Made by a program: the position numbers and the translations under genes | Shown here: piece after piece, positions 25,531 through 33,702 of the stretch | Layout: each line of letters starts with the position of its first letter | Position numbering within the stretch: the stretch's first letter is position 1 | Source of the DNA: Mycolicibacterium goodii | GTDB lineage: Bacteria > Actinomycetota > Actinomycetes > Mycobacteriales > Mycobacteriaceae | Length of the DNA stretch: 64,000 bases | Direction of reading: 5' to 3' | Assembly (NCBI RefSeq): GCF_022370755.2 | Contig: NZ_CP092364.2 | Coordinates: 620,001 to 684,000, forward strand | Notes under the pieces: model-generated | What the model saw: only the letters and a program-made list of their open reading frames with translations | What the model was told of the DNA's origin: nothing | The model's database searches: none

Positions 25531-26232
25531 TCACCCCTTCTCGACCGCGTTGTCCATGCCGGACTTCGCGATATCGGGTTCCCCCGACAGGTATGTGACA
25601 CGGTTCTCGAACCCTGAGACACCTATTGTGTCGACCTCATCGACCGTGATGGTGTTGCGGACACCCGAGACGGTCACCGCTGCGCAGTGCCCGCTGATGG
25701 TGATGGTGTTCTCGACGCCGCTGACCACCACCGTTCCGCCGTCGCACACCACGTCGCGCTGGTAGCTCGCACCGGCCACGTTGACCGTCTGGCCGGGACC
25801 CGCGACCTCCGGTCCGGCGACCGGAGGTGCTGCAGGGATCGGCGGGACGTACGGGCTGGGCTGCGACGGCGGATCATCCGCGATGGTCTGGATGCCGCTG
25901 GTGACCGCGCCGGTGAACATGACGAACGCCGCAACGCCCGCGGTGATGAGGACCGCCACCACACCGGCCAGCACGAGAAGGACGCGTCCGGTGTGCACAG
26001 GAGGTGGTGTGTGTGGCATGGGAACCGGGGTGGGGAGGTCCTCGGCGTAACCCGGCCACGGTGCCGGCGGCCCCGGCGGTGGCGGGGGAAACACGTTGCC
26101 ATGGGTCCACGGTCGGGTCGGTGGCGGCGGCGCGTCGTGGTGGGCCGCACCGGTGCCGAGCTCCTCGGCGCGGTCGGCGAGTGGGCGTTCGAGTTCGCGG
26201 ATGCGGGCCTCGGGGTCGTCCTGAGGATCCAT
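25531..26232 (-). CDS. DUF3060 membrane-anchored protein
   Basis: The 233-residue protein starts MDPQDDPEARIRELERPLADRAEELG, an N-terminal motif seen in several mycobacterial proteins, followed by a Pro-rich cytoplasmic segment. One membrane helix follows (VLLVLAGVVAVLITAGVAAF, about residues 84-103), then an external DUF3060 region with repeated short beta units (VVVSGVENTITISG, VTVSGVRNTITVDE, IGVSGFENRVTY), which suggests a small beta-helix. The conserved cysteines VVCDGG and GHCAAV may pair. Function unknown. An alternative start at 26250 would add six residues. Confidence 0.85.
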   Translation of the reverse strand: MDPQDDPEARIRELERPLADRAEELGTGAAHHDAPPPPTRPWTHGNVFPPPPPGPPAPWPGYAEDLPTPVPMPHTPPPVHTGRVLLVLAGVVAVLITAGVAAFVMFTGAVTSGIQTIADDPPSQPSPYVPPIPAAPPVAGPEVAGPGQTVNVAGASYQRDVVCDGGTVVVSGVENTITISGHCAAVTVSGVRNTITVDEVDTIGVSGFENRVTYLSGEPDIAKSGMDNAVEKG

Positions 26233-26335
26233 GCGCAGATGCTCGCACATCTCGCGGCCGTCGGTGAGAAAAGCGCGATGGCCCGCGTAACATCGGGTGT
26301 GGCTGAAGGTTGGGGGAGGACCGAGGGGGCAGTCG

Positions 26336-27163
26336 GTGCCGCAGACGGGGCCGTGGACCGGTGATCCGGTGTGGCTTGCCGACGTCCTACGCGCCGAGGG
26401 GGTGAACCTCGTCGAGTATCCCGGTTGGCGCAACCGCGGGCACGGCGATTTCAAGGACATCCGCGGGGTCATGGTGCACCACACCGGATCTGACACCGCG
26501 ACCGCGGCCTCGATCGCCGACGGCAGGCCGGATCTGCCCGGGCCGCTGTCGCAACTGCACATCGCGCGCGACGGCACCGTCACGATCGTGGCGGTGGGCG
26601 TCGCATGGCACGCGGGTGTCGGGATGTACCCGTGGATTCCGGCCAACATGGGCAACTGGCACCTGATCGGCATCGAGTGTGCGAACTCCGGTACCAGCCC
26701 GACCGCACCACATCGCCAGAACTGGCCCGACGCACAGTATTTCGCGTTGGTGCAGTGCTGCGCGGCGATCAACCGACGGCTGGCGCAGACATCGGCGCGG
26801 ACCATCGGCCACAAGGAGTACGCCGGTCGCGCACAGGGCAAATGGGATCCCGGCGCCATCGACATGGACATCTTGCGCGCGGACGTCCAGAACCAGATCG
26901 GTGATCTCGGTGCCCCCGCGCCCACACCCCGGCCGCCGGTGCCGGTGGGGGAGTACATCGACGTGCTGCTCTACCGGCCCATGGAAGGGCCGGAGGTGGC
27001 CGAGCTTCAGCGTCGGCTCAACGAGGCCGGGGCATCGCTGGCGGTCGACGGGATCTTCGGGCCGCTCACCGAGGCGGCGGTCCGCGCGTTCCAGCGTCGT
27101 ACCCCCGGGCTCAAGGTCGACGGCATCGTCGGCCCGGCGACCGCTGCCGCCCTGAATCTCTAG
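26336..27163 (+). CDS. N-acetylmuramoyl-L-alanine amidase with peptidoglycan-binding domain
   Basis: The protein has about 275 residues. Amidase_2/PGRP domain (residues ~5-180): the zinc ligands are expected in VMVHHTGS and in GHKEYAGRAQGKWDPG; WHAG is also conserved. The domain cuts the bond between muramic acid and the stem peptide. After a Pro linker comes a PG_binding_1 domain (PEVAELQRRLNEAGASLAVDGIFGP...VDGIVGPATAAALN). It resembles Rv3594 of M. tuberculosis and some mycobacteriophage lysins. No signal peptide is visible, which is odd for a wall hydrolase. GTG 26336 has GAGGGGG upstream; GTG 26297 is possible. Confidence 0.85.
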   Translation: MPQTGPWTGDPVWLADVLRAEGVNLVEYPGWRNRGHGDFKDIRGVMVHHTGSDTATAASIADGRPDLPGPLSQLHIARDGTVTIVAVGVAWHAGVGMYPWIPANMGNWHLIGIECANSGTSPTAPHRQNWPDAQYFALVQCCAAINRRLAQTSARTIGHKEYAGRAQGKWDPGAIDMDILRADVQNQIGDLGAPAPTPRPPVPVGEYIDVLLYRPMEGPEVAELQRRLNEAGASLAVDGIFGPLTEAAVRAFQRRTPGLKVDGIVGPATAAALNL

Positions 27164-27618
27164 GGCCGCGGGCATCAGAACGGCGACACGACTCGCAGCG
27201 ACCAGCTGTCACGCGCCGACTCATCCTTCACAGGCGTAACATTGTTGCCCAAGCGCACCACCCTGACGACGCTGAAAGTTTGCTGGCGTGTCGGGGTGTG
27301 ATTTACCGCTCATTTTTGTCGGGAATGGTAAGAATCGGCGCGCTCGGGTGTGTTCTTGATCTCTTCAAGAAACATTGCCGTTTGTGTCATACGTCCTGGT
27401 AATGGCCATTTAACGTATTGCGACAAAAACATAACAAATGGGTAACGAAGAATTTCCTAAGTGAGTTCTGAGAGACTGTCGTGAATGTCGCAGGATTCGC
27501 TGTCAACCCATTCGGGTACTCCGAATTTCGTCGCTAGACTCGGTTCAAGCGCGTCGTTCCCGGCGCAGACTGAACCTGGAATCTAGTGCCGGTGTGAGCC
27601 ATGCCGGCGGAGGTGCCG
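27164..27618. other. AT-rich intergenic region upstream of the beta-propeller gene
   Basis: These 455 bases carry no credible ORF and are clearly AT-richer than the surroundings, especially 27300-27480. A perfect dyad TTCTTGA-TCTCT-TCAAGAA sits at 27353-27371. The region looks like an extended promoter for the stress-related gene downstream, with possible remnants of rearrangement. Confidence 0.45.
27353..27371. promoter_or_regulatory. 7-bp dyad in AT-rich leader
   Basis: TTCTTGA and TCAAGAA are exact complements with a five-base spacer; no T-tract follows. It could be an operator or, less likely, the terminator of the amidase gene. Confidence 0.4.
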
Positions 27619-28728
27619 ATGACCATGGCAAAGAACATCCTGCGCGCGATCAACGCAATCGTGCGGCGCGATGCAAAAGCTCCCGACGTCGAGGAATCGG
27701 CCGCGGGCAGCGTCACGTTCGACGGCGCGCTGGATGATCTCGACGTCGCAGGCCTCGTCGATGTCGGACGCGGCCCGATCGCCGACATCGCGATCGACGC
27801 GGATCGCGAGACCATCGTGGTCACCAACTCGGCGGCCGACTGCGTGACCGTGATCAACCCGTACACGCTTGCCCCGATCGGATCGGTGCGGCTGAACGGT
27901 GAGCCGTTCGTGGTCGCCGCTGCCGACGACCGTGCCTATGTGTCCGTTGCCGGCGCCGGTCACGACGCCATCAAGGTCGTCGACACCGTCACCGGCTCGG
28001 TGCTCGCCGAGTACCCGCTGGCCATGACGGTCACCGCGCTCGCCATGAGCCCCGACGGCAAGCGCGTCTTCGCCGGCCGCAGCGGACACGATCGCATCGA
28101 CATCGCAGTCATCGACACCGCCGCCGAGCGCGTCGGAACCATCGACCTCGCGCGCGGCGCGGGCGCCGGAGTCGATGCGATGCGCGTCGATCCCACCGGA
28201 AAACGTCTGTACGTGGCGATCACGGACCCCCGTGGCAGCCGCATGGTCACGGTGAACACCGAGACGGCCCAGATCGAGTCGACGGTGTGGATCGGTGCCC
28301 CGATCCGCGATCTCGCGCTCGGTGCGGACGGCAAGGCCTTCGTCCTGACATCGGACCGGCAGCGCCGCGGTGTCGTGCACATCGTCGATCTGTCCGCCGC
28401 GGCAGTCGTCGGCGCCATGGAGATCGGGGGAGCGCCAACGCAACTGGTGCTCAGCCCGGACGCCACCCGCGCCTACGTCGTCGACTACGACCGGGTGATC
28501 GTCATGTGCACGTTGACCAATGAGATCCTCGGCGGCATCGACGTGGGTGTGCAGCCCGCCGCTGTCGCCGTGCGTCGTGACGGTGCGCGCCTCTACGTCG
28601 CCGATTACAGCGGTCAGGTCAACGCGTTCGACGTCGCCGCCGAACTGCCCGCGCTGTACTCGCGGCTGGTCGCCTCCGAGCCCCGGCAGACCGCCTCGCC
28701 GGTGCTGGCATCGCTGCAGACCGCCTGA
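27619..28728 (+). CDS. seven-bladed beta-propeller, MmpL3-accessory type (MSMEG_5308/Rv1057-like)
   Basis: The 369-residue protein has YVTN/YncE-type blade repeats throughout (VVTNSAADCVTVINPYTL; AYVSVAGAGHDAIKVVDTVTG; LYVAITDPRGSRMVTVNTET; AYVVDYDRVIVMC; LYVADYSGQVNAFD). No signal peptide is visible. Position next to the fadD14 region and architecture match M. tuberculosis Rv1057 and M. smegmatis MSMEG_5308, which was reported as an accessory factor binding the trehalose-monomycolate transporter MmpL3 and rising when that transport fails. GGAGG lies five bases before ATG 27619, which is preferred over the ATG at 27601. A long AT-rich promoter precedes it. Confidence 0.85.
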   Translation: MTMAKNILRAINAIVRRDAKAPDVEESAAGSVTFDGALDDLDVAGLVDVGRGPIADIAIDADRETIVVTNSAADCVTVINPYTLAPIGSVRLNGEPFVVAAADDRAYVSVAGAGHDAIKVVDTVTGSVLAEYPLAMTVTALAMSPDGKRVFAGRSGHDRIDIAVIDTAAERVGTIDLARGAGAGVDAMRVDPTGKRLYVAITDPRGSRMVTVNTETAQIESTVWIGAPIRDLALGADGKAFVLTSDRQRRGVVHIVDLSAAAVVGAMEIGGAPTQLVLSPDATRAYVVDYDRVIVMCTLTNEILGGIDVGVQPAAVAVRRDGARLYVADYSGQVNAFDVAAELPALYSRLVASEPRQTASPVLASLQTA

Positions 28729-28734
28729 GCCGAA

Positions 28735-29448
28735 TCACGCCTGATCGGCGAGCCGGTTCAGCCACTCGGCGAGCAGGCTCTGTTCGGCCGCGCTGAGTCC
28801 CGACGCCCCGGATTCGGGCAGCACTTCACGTAACGCCACCGCGCGTGCCCGCACGTCGTTTGGCTTGCGGCCGCGCACGCGCCCGCCGTCGGTGCTGATG
28901 GCGGCGAGGGTGTTCTCGAAGAGGATCCTCGACAGGTCCGGATCACGTTCCTCAGGCGGCAGACTCAGCTGGGTCGTCACGAATCCCGCTCCGGTAGATC
29001 GAAAATAGTTGGTGGCGCGGCCCACGCTCATGGTGAGCCGGCCCGCCGCACCGAGGCGGCTGATCACCTCCGTGAGGATCGCGACGGTCTCGTCCGCGGC
29101 CGATGTCCGCTTGCCCTGGCCATAGGTCAGCAGATAGCAGTGTGGTTGCTGCAAACCGAATTCGACGTGCAGGTCCCACAATTCGCGCAGGACGACGGCC
29201 GGATCCTCGTCGGGGTCGGTCAACAACCGCTTCCGGTCGATGTAGTGCTGCAGAACATGCCGGGTGACGGCATCGAGGAGCCCGTCCTTGTCGCCGAACT
29301 GGCGGTAGATGGTCGGAGGCTGCACACCGGCCTCGGTGGCAACCGCGCGTGTTGACACGGCGTCGATGCCGCCGCGACGCAACAGGTCCGCCGCCGCCGC
29401 CAGAATCCGCTCGGCTGGGGGATGCGCCGGTGTGGTCGCCTCTGCCAT
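28735..29448 (-). CDS. TetR family regulator
   Basis: The 237-residue protein has an HTH of ERILAAAADLLRRGGIDAVSTRAVATEAGVQPPTIYRQFGDKDGLL, a clear TetR domain, and a long C-terminal ligand domain with a C-terminal WLNRLADQ helix. It is convergent with the beta-propeller gene. The upstream region has nested inverted repeats (AACGAC-GTTGTA-GTCGTT at 29475-29492) that are probably its own operator. Target genes beyond itself are unclear. Confidence 0.9.
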   Translation of the reverse strand: MAEATTPAHPPAERILAAAADLLRRGGIDAVSTRAVATEAGVQPPTIYRQFGDKDGLLDAVTRHVLQHYIDRKRLLTDPDEDPAVVLRELWDLHVEFGLQQPHCYLLTYGQGKRTSAADETVAILTEVISRLGAAGRLTMSVGRATNYFRSTGAGFVTTQLSLPPEERDPDLSRILFENTLAAISTDGGRVRGRKPNDVRARAVALREVLPESGASGLSAAEQSLLAEWLNRLADQA

Positions 29449-29474
29449 GTTTCCAACGTTAACACCGGAACTGT

Positions 29475-29492
29475 AACGACGTTGTAGTCGTT
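29475..29492. promoter_or_regulatory. inverted repeat upstream of TetR gene
   Basis: Arms AACGAC and GTCGTT with six-base spacer GTTGTA; an outer pair ACACCG/CGGTGT (29463-29468 and 29495-29500) extends the symmetry. It is a likely autoregulatory operator 27 bases before the start codon. Confidence 0.5.
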
Positions 29493-29540
29493 GACGGTGT
29501 CGTGCTCCGACAACCGCCCGAACGGCTCGGGCGCCGAGGG

Positions 29541-30233
29541 TCAACGCCACTGGTAGCGGGTGCGGGGTCGGCCGGCCTTGCCGTACTCGGTGATGCGGAC
29601 AACGGTGTTGTCGTCGGCGAGGCGTTCGAGGTAACGCCACGCCGTGACGCGTGACACGCCGACGCGTTTGGCGACCTCGTCGGCGGTGAGACCGTGGGGA
29701 TCGTCGCGTACGGCCCGCGCGATCTCGTCGGTGGTCTGTGGGGCCGCGCCCTTGGGCGAGGTGGATCTGTCGGTGGCGACGCGCAATTCGGCCAGTGCGC
29801 GGTCGACCTCGACCTGGCTGGCCGCCGCGGTGCCTGCGGGCAGCGCCTCACGGTAGCGGCGGTAGCGTTCGAGCCGGTCGCGGAACGCCGCGAACGTGAA
29901 CGGTTTGAGCAGGTACGCCAATGCGCCGTGTGCGACCGCGGCGCGCACCATCTCCAGATCGCGTTCCGATGTGATCGCGATGATGTCGGGCGCGGGCCGC
30001 AGCCCGGACAGCGCCGACGCCAACGAGATCCCGTTCGCGTCGGGCAGACCGATGTCGAGCAAGACCAGATCGATGGGCCGCTCCGAGGCCGCGGCCTCCG
30101 ACGCGGCCCGCATGGCGTCGCGCGCCGTGTGGGTCACCGCGGCGACCGAAAAGCCTGCCAGCCGAGCCAGATACGCCTGATGTGCCTCCGCGATCAGCGG
30201 TTCGTCCTCGACGACGAGCACCGTGATGGTCAC
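29541..30233 (-). CDS. response regulator, CitB/DcuR family
   Basis: The 230-residue protein has an N-terminal receiver domain (VLVVEDEP acidic pocket, phospho-acceptor Asp60 in LVLLDIGLPD, Lys110 in YLLKPF), a linker, and a C-terminal HTH (LTADEVAKRVGVSRVTAWRYLERLADD) typical of the CitB/DcuR group. The GTG start overlaps the kinase stop by four bases (GTGA). It should control genes for C4-dicarboxylate or citrate uptake; the nearest candidates are the DctA gene at 33703 and the symporter at 31919. Confidence 0.92.
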   Translation of the reverse strand: MTITVLVVEDEPLIAEAHQAYLARLAGFSVAAVTHTARDAMRAASEAAASERPIDLVLLDIGLPDANGISLASALSGLRPAPDIIAITSERDLEMVRAAVAHGALAYLLKPFTFAAFRDRLERYRRYREALPAGTAAASQVEVDRALAELRVATDRSTSPKGAAPQTTDEIARAVRDDPHGLTADEVAKRVGVSRVTAWRYLERLADDNTVVRITEYGKAGRPRTRYQWR

Positions 30234-31816
30234 GTACCACCACCGCCGACGCGCTCGGGGATCGGCACGGTCACCGTCACCACCGACCCGTACGTGAGGT
30301 CGGCGTGCAGCGTGCCGCCGTGCTTGTTGACCACCTGTGCGACCAGCGCCAGACCGAGACCGTGGCCGGAGGTGTCCCCGGCCTTCGTGGAATATCCCCG
30401 CTGCGTTGCCTTCTCGAAGGTGTCCGGATCCATGCCTGGACCGCTGTCGGCCACCCGGATCAGCAACTCATCGTCGTCGGAGGTCACCGTGACCTCGATC
30501 CACGGATCGTCGCGGTCGCAGGCGTCCATCGCATTGTCGATCAGGTTACCCAGCACCGTCACCAGTTCCGGTCCGGACAGCACGGTGTCGTCGGACAACT
30601 GCGTGTCCTCGGTGACCGTGAGCGCGATGCCACGCTCGTCGGCCTGCGCGGTCTTGCCGAGAAGCAGCGCCACCAGCGCGGGTTCGCCGACCGCCTCGGA
30701 CAACCGGTCGACGAGCCGCTGGGAGAGCTCGAGCTCGCTTGTCGCGAAACGGACCGCGTCCTGCGGTCGGCCCATCTCGACCATGGTGACCACGGTGTGC
30801 AGCTTGTTGGCGGACTCGTGTGCCTGGGCCCGCAACGAATCGGTGAGCACCTGCAGGGAGCTGAGTTCGCCGAGCGCGCCCTGTAATTCGGTGCGGTCGC
30901 GGATCGTGACAACCTCGGATCCGGTGTCGGCGACCCGGGCCCGGTTGACCACGAGCACGCGCTCGTCGGTGACGTGCAACTCGTCGCGCGCACCAGGGTC
31001 GTGGCTGCGCAGGAACTCGGGCAGATCGTCGAGGCGCACCGGCCCCGGTGGCAGGCCCAACAGCCGGCGAGCCTCGTCGTTGACCAGGGCCACTCGGTTG
31101 CGGTCCAGCACGATGAGCCCTTCGGACACCGAATGCAGGATCGCGTCGTGATGGTCGTACATCACGCGCAGCTCGTCGGGTCGCAGGCCGTGGGTCTGCC
31201 GCAGCAATCGGCGTCGGATCGCCCACACTCCGACCAGCGACAGTGCCAGCGCAACCGCGGTGATCGCGGCGATCGTGCGGAGTTGCGCGCGCCATCGCTG
31301 TGCGAGCGTCTGCGTCGTGATACCCGCCGACACCAGCCCGACGATGCGTCCGTCGGCGCCGCGCACCGGCACGATGGCCCGCACCGACGGGCCCAGGGTG
31401 CCGGTGTAGATCTCGGTGTAGGTCTCGCCGCGCAGCGCCGGAGCGATGGTGCCCAGATAGTGGCCGCCGATCTGGCTCGGATCGGTGTGGGTGAATCGGA
31501 CGCCGTCGGGCGACATGATGGTGATGAACGCGATGTCGGTGCCGGTGCGTACCGCCTCCGTCACCGGCTGCAGGACCTCGGTCGCGCGGCCCGACTCGAT
31601 CGCCCCGGCCGTCGAGGGCGAGGCGGCGAGCGCGGCGGCGATCCCGATCACCTGGTCGCGCGCATTCTCCTCACCGTCGCGGCGCGCGTCGTACACCGCC
31701 AGCACACTGCCCGCGAGCACGACCACCGCGACCACGATGACCTGCAGGGCGATCGCCTGACCGGCCAGCGATCGCGGCCATGGCCGGGCCAACAGCTCAG
31801 GCCGCCAGCGTGACAC
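30230..31816 (-). CDS. sensor histidine kinase, CitA/DcuS family
   Basis: The protein has about 528 residues. Membrane helix 1 (~20-42) and helix 2 (~178-200) frame an extracytoplasmic PAS-like sensor (SPDGVRFTHTDPSQIGGHYLG; GETYTEIYTGTLGPSVRAIVPV). A cytoplasmic PAS (HSVSEGLIVLDRNRVALVN) follows, then a kinase with the CitA/DcuS-type H-box AHESANKLHTVV and ATP-binding N-box (LGNLIDNAMDAC) and G-boxes (DSGPGMDP, GHGLGLALV). DcuS and CitA sense C4-dicarboxylates or citrate. GTG 31816 has GGAGG four bases upstream; ATG 31840 lacks a ribosome site. Confidence 0.92.
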   Translation of the reverse strand: MSRWRPELLARPWPRSLAGQAIALQVIVVAVVVLAGSVLAVYDARRDGEENARDQVIGIAAALAASPSTAGAIESGRATEVLQPVTEAVRTGTDIAFITIMSPDGVRFTHTDPSQIGGHYLGTIAPALRGETYTEIYTGTLGPSVRAIVPVRGADGRIVGLVSAGITTQTLAQRWRAQLRTIAAITAVALALSLVGVWAIRRRLLRQTHGLRPDELRVMYDHHDAILHSVSEGLIVLDRNRVALVNDEARRLLGLPPGPVRLDDLPEFLRSHDPGARDELHVTDERVLVVNRARVADTGSEVVTIRDRTELQGALGELSSLQVLTDSLRAQAHESANKLHTVVTMVEMGRPQDAVRFATSELELSQRLVDRLSEAVGEPALVALLLGKTAQADERGIALTVTEDTQLSDDTVLSGPELVTVLGNLIDNAMDACDRDDPWIEVTVTSDDDELLIRVADSGPGMDPDTFEKATQRGYSTKAGDTSGHGLGLALVAQVVNKHGGTLHADLTYGSVVTVTVPIPERVGGGGT

Positions 31817-31918
31817 CGCACCTCCGCATCCGATGGACATCTACGGACTACATCGTGACGTGTCCACCGTCTTCGCGGAACAATCTGGCGGTCTTCGACG
31901 CGGATCCCGCGTGCCGGG

Positions 31919-33463
31919 TCAGGCAGAAGCCGCGTGTTCGCCCGCGGTTTGGCCCGCGGGTTCGCTCGCCTTCTCGGCCATCTCGGTGAACTCGCGCTGG
32001 ATGTCGTCGTCCTCGCGGGCGGTCATGAGCGAAGCGACGACCGCGACGACGAGGCACGCGACGAAGCCGGGAACGATCTCGTACATCGCGCTCGACAGCG
32101 CCTCGGTCTGACCCCAGATGCCGACCACCACGGCACCGGCGATCATGCCGGCGATCGCACCGGCCGAGGTGAGCCTGCGCCAGAACAGCGACAGGAGGAT
32201 CAAGGGTCCGAACGCGGCGCCGAACCCGGCCCAGGCGAACCCGACGAGGTCGAGGATCGTGCCATCTGGGTTGAGCGCCAACAGGATCGCGACCACGGCG
32301 ACCGTCAGCACCCCGAGGCGGCCGTAGGTGACCAGCCGAGTGGGGCTGGCCTCCTTGCCGAACGCGCGGTAGATGTCCTCGACCAGAGCCGACGAGCACA
32401 CGATCAGTTGGGACGAGATCGTCGACATGATGGCGGCGAGCACCGCGGCGAGCACGACACCCGCGATGAAGGGGTGGAACATGACCTGCGCCAGGCGCAG
32501 GAACACCGTTTCGGGATTGTCGAGCGTGACACCCTCGCGGAAGAAGTACGCCAGGCCCGCGAACCCGGTGGTGATCGCACCCAGGGCGGTGAGGACCATC
32601 CAACTGATGCCGATGCGTCGGCCCGCCTTGGCATCGGCCGAGGAACGCATCGCCATGAACCGCACGATGATGTGGGGCTGACCGAAATACCCGAGTCCCC
32701 AGGCGGCCGCGGACACGATGGCCAGGATTCCGCCGCCGAAGAACAGTGACGTGCGGTGGATTTCATCGCCGGCGTCGGCGGCGTTGTGCGCGGCGTCGGC
32801 GGCCTGCACCAGATTGATCACCTCGCCCGGGCCACCGGTGGTGATGATCGTGACGACGGGGATGGTGACGAGCGCGGCGAACATCAGGAGCGCCTGCGCG
32901 ACGTCGGTGAGCGACGCGCCGAGGAAACCGCCGAACAGTGTGTAGCACAACGTGACTCCGGCGACCAGCAGCATGCCCACCAGGTACGACGAGCCGAACG
33001 ACGTTTCGAAGAACACGCCACCTGCGACCATCCCGGAGGACACGTAGAACGTGAAGAAGACCAGGATGATCGTGCCCGCCGAGATGCGCAGGACATGCGA
33101 ATGGTCACGCAGCCTGTTCTCGAAGAAACTCGGCACCGTGATCGAGTTGTTGGCGATCTCGGTGTATGCCCTCAACCGCGGTGCGACGAACTTCCAGTTC
33201 AGCCAGGCGCCGATCACCAGGCCGATCACGATCCACGACTCGAACAGGCCCGAAGCGTAGATGGCGCCCGGGACACCGAGGAGCAGCCAGCCCGACATGT
33301 CCGATGCTCCCGCGGACAGCGCCGCGACCCCCGGCTTCAGTTTGCGACCGCCGAGCATGTAGTCATCGAGGTCGCTGGTTCGCCGGAAGGCGTAATAACC
33401 GATCGCGAGCATCATGGCGAAATACAGCCCGATCGCCGCCATCTGGAACGTGAGGTCGGTCAT
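31919..33463 (-). CDS. sodium:solute symporter, PutP-type proline transporter
   Basis: This 514-residue membrane protein has about 12-13 helices. The start, MTDLTFQMAAIGLYFAMMLAIGYYAFRRTSDLDDYMLGGRKL, and the GASDMSGWLLLGVPGAIYASG block are typical of PutP, which imports proline with sodium. The C-terminal tail is acidic and hydrophilic. It is divergent from the DctA gene and lies upstream of, and in the same direction as, the kinase/regulator pair, with 102 bases between, so one transcript with them is possible. Substrate proline is by family; other amino or organic acids are possible. Confidence 0.9.
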   Translation of the reverse strand: MTDLTFQMAAIGLYFAMMLAIGYYAFRRTSDLDDYMLGGRKLKPGVAALSAGASDMSGWLLLGVPGAIYASGLFESWIVIGLVIGAWLNWKFVAPRLRAYTEIANNSITVPSFFENRLRDHSHVLRISAGTIILVFFTFYVSSGMVAGGVFFETSFGSSYLVGMLLVAGVTLCYTLFGGFLGASLTDVAQALLMFAALVTIPVVTIITTGGPGEVINLVQAADAAHNAADAGDEIHRTSLFFGGGILAIVSAAAWGLGYFGQPHIIVRFMAMRSSADAKAGRRIGISWMVLTALGAITTGFAGLAYFFREGVTLDNPETVFLRLAQVMFHPFIAGVVLAAVLAAIMSTISSQLIVCSSALVEDIYRAFGKEASPTRLVTYGRLGVLTVAVVAILLALNPDGTILDLVGFAWAGFGAAFGPLILLSLFWRRLTSAGAIAGMIAGAVVVGIWGQTEALSSAMYEIVPGFVACLVVAVVASLMTAREDDDIQREFTEMAEKASEPAGQTAGEHAASA

Positions 33464-33564
33464 CTGGAGGTTTCTCGTTCCGTCGAAGGGACCATGTGAT
33501 GGTTCTGATCATGAAAGCAGGACGGCGGTCTGAACCTTTTGGCCGATCGTATGGGAATTGCCGC

Positions 33565-33579
33565 ACCGGATTGTCCGGT
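33565..33579. promoter_or_regulatory. dyad between symporter and dicarboxylate transporter genes
   Basis: ACCGGA-TTG-TCCGGT is a perfect 15-base dyad in the 239-base divergent region. It is a candidate binding site for the nearby CitB-type regulator; this is inference from position only. Confidence 0.45.
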
Positions 33580-33702
33580 ACGACAGAACCGCCCCTGGTG
33601 CGTCTCGTGAAACTAATGAACTAAAACGTGACCTGGCTCACCTCGTGATCGAACCTACTTCCATAACCGCACGAGATGTCGAACCTTGGAGGTAGTCCGC
33701 TC

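Noticed and set aside
26336..27163. prophage lysin, hence a prophage remnant
   Set aside because: The amidase resembles the chromosomal Rv3594 type and no phage genes, integrase or attachment repeats lie nearby.
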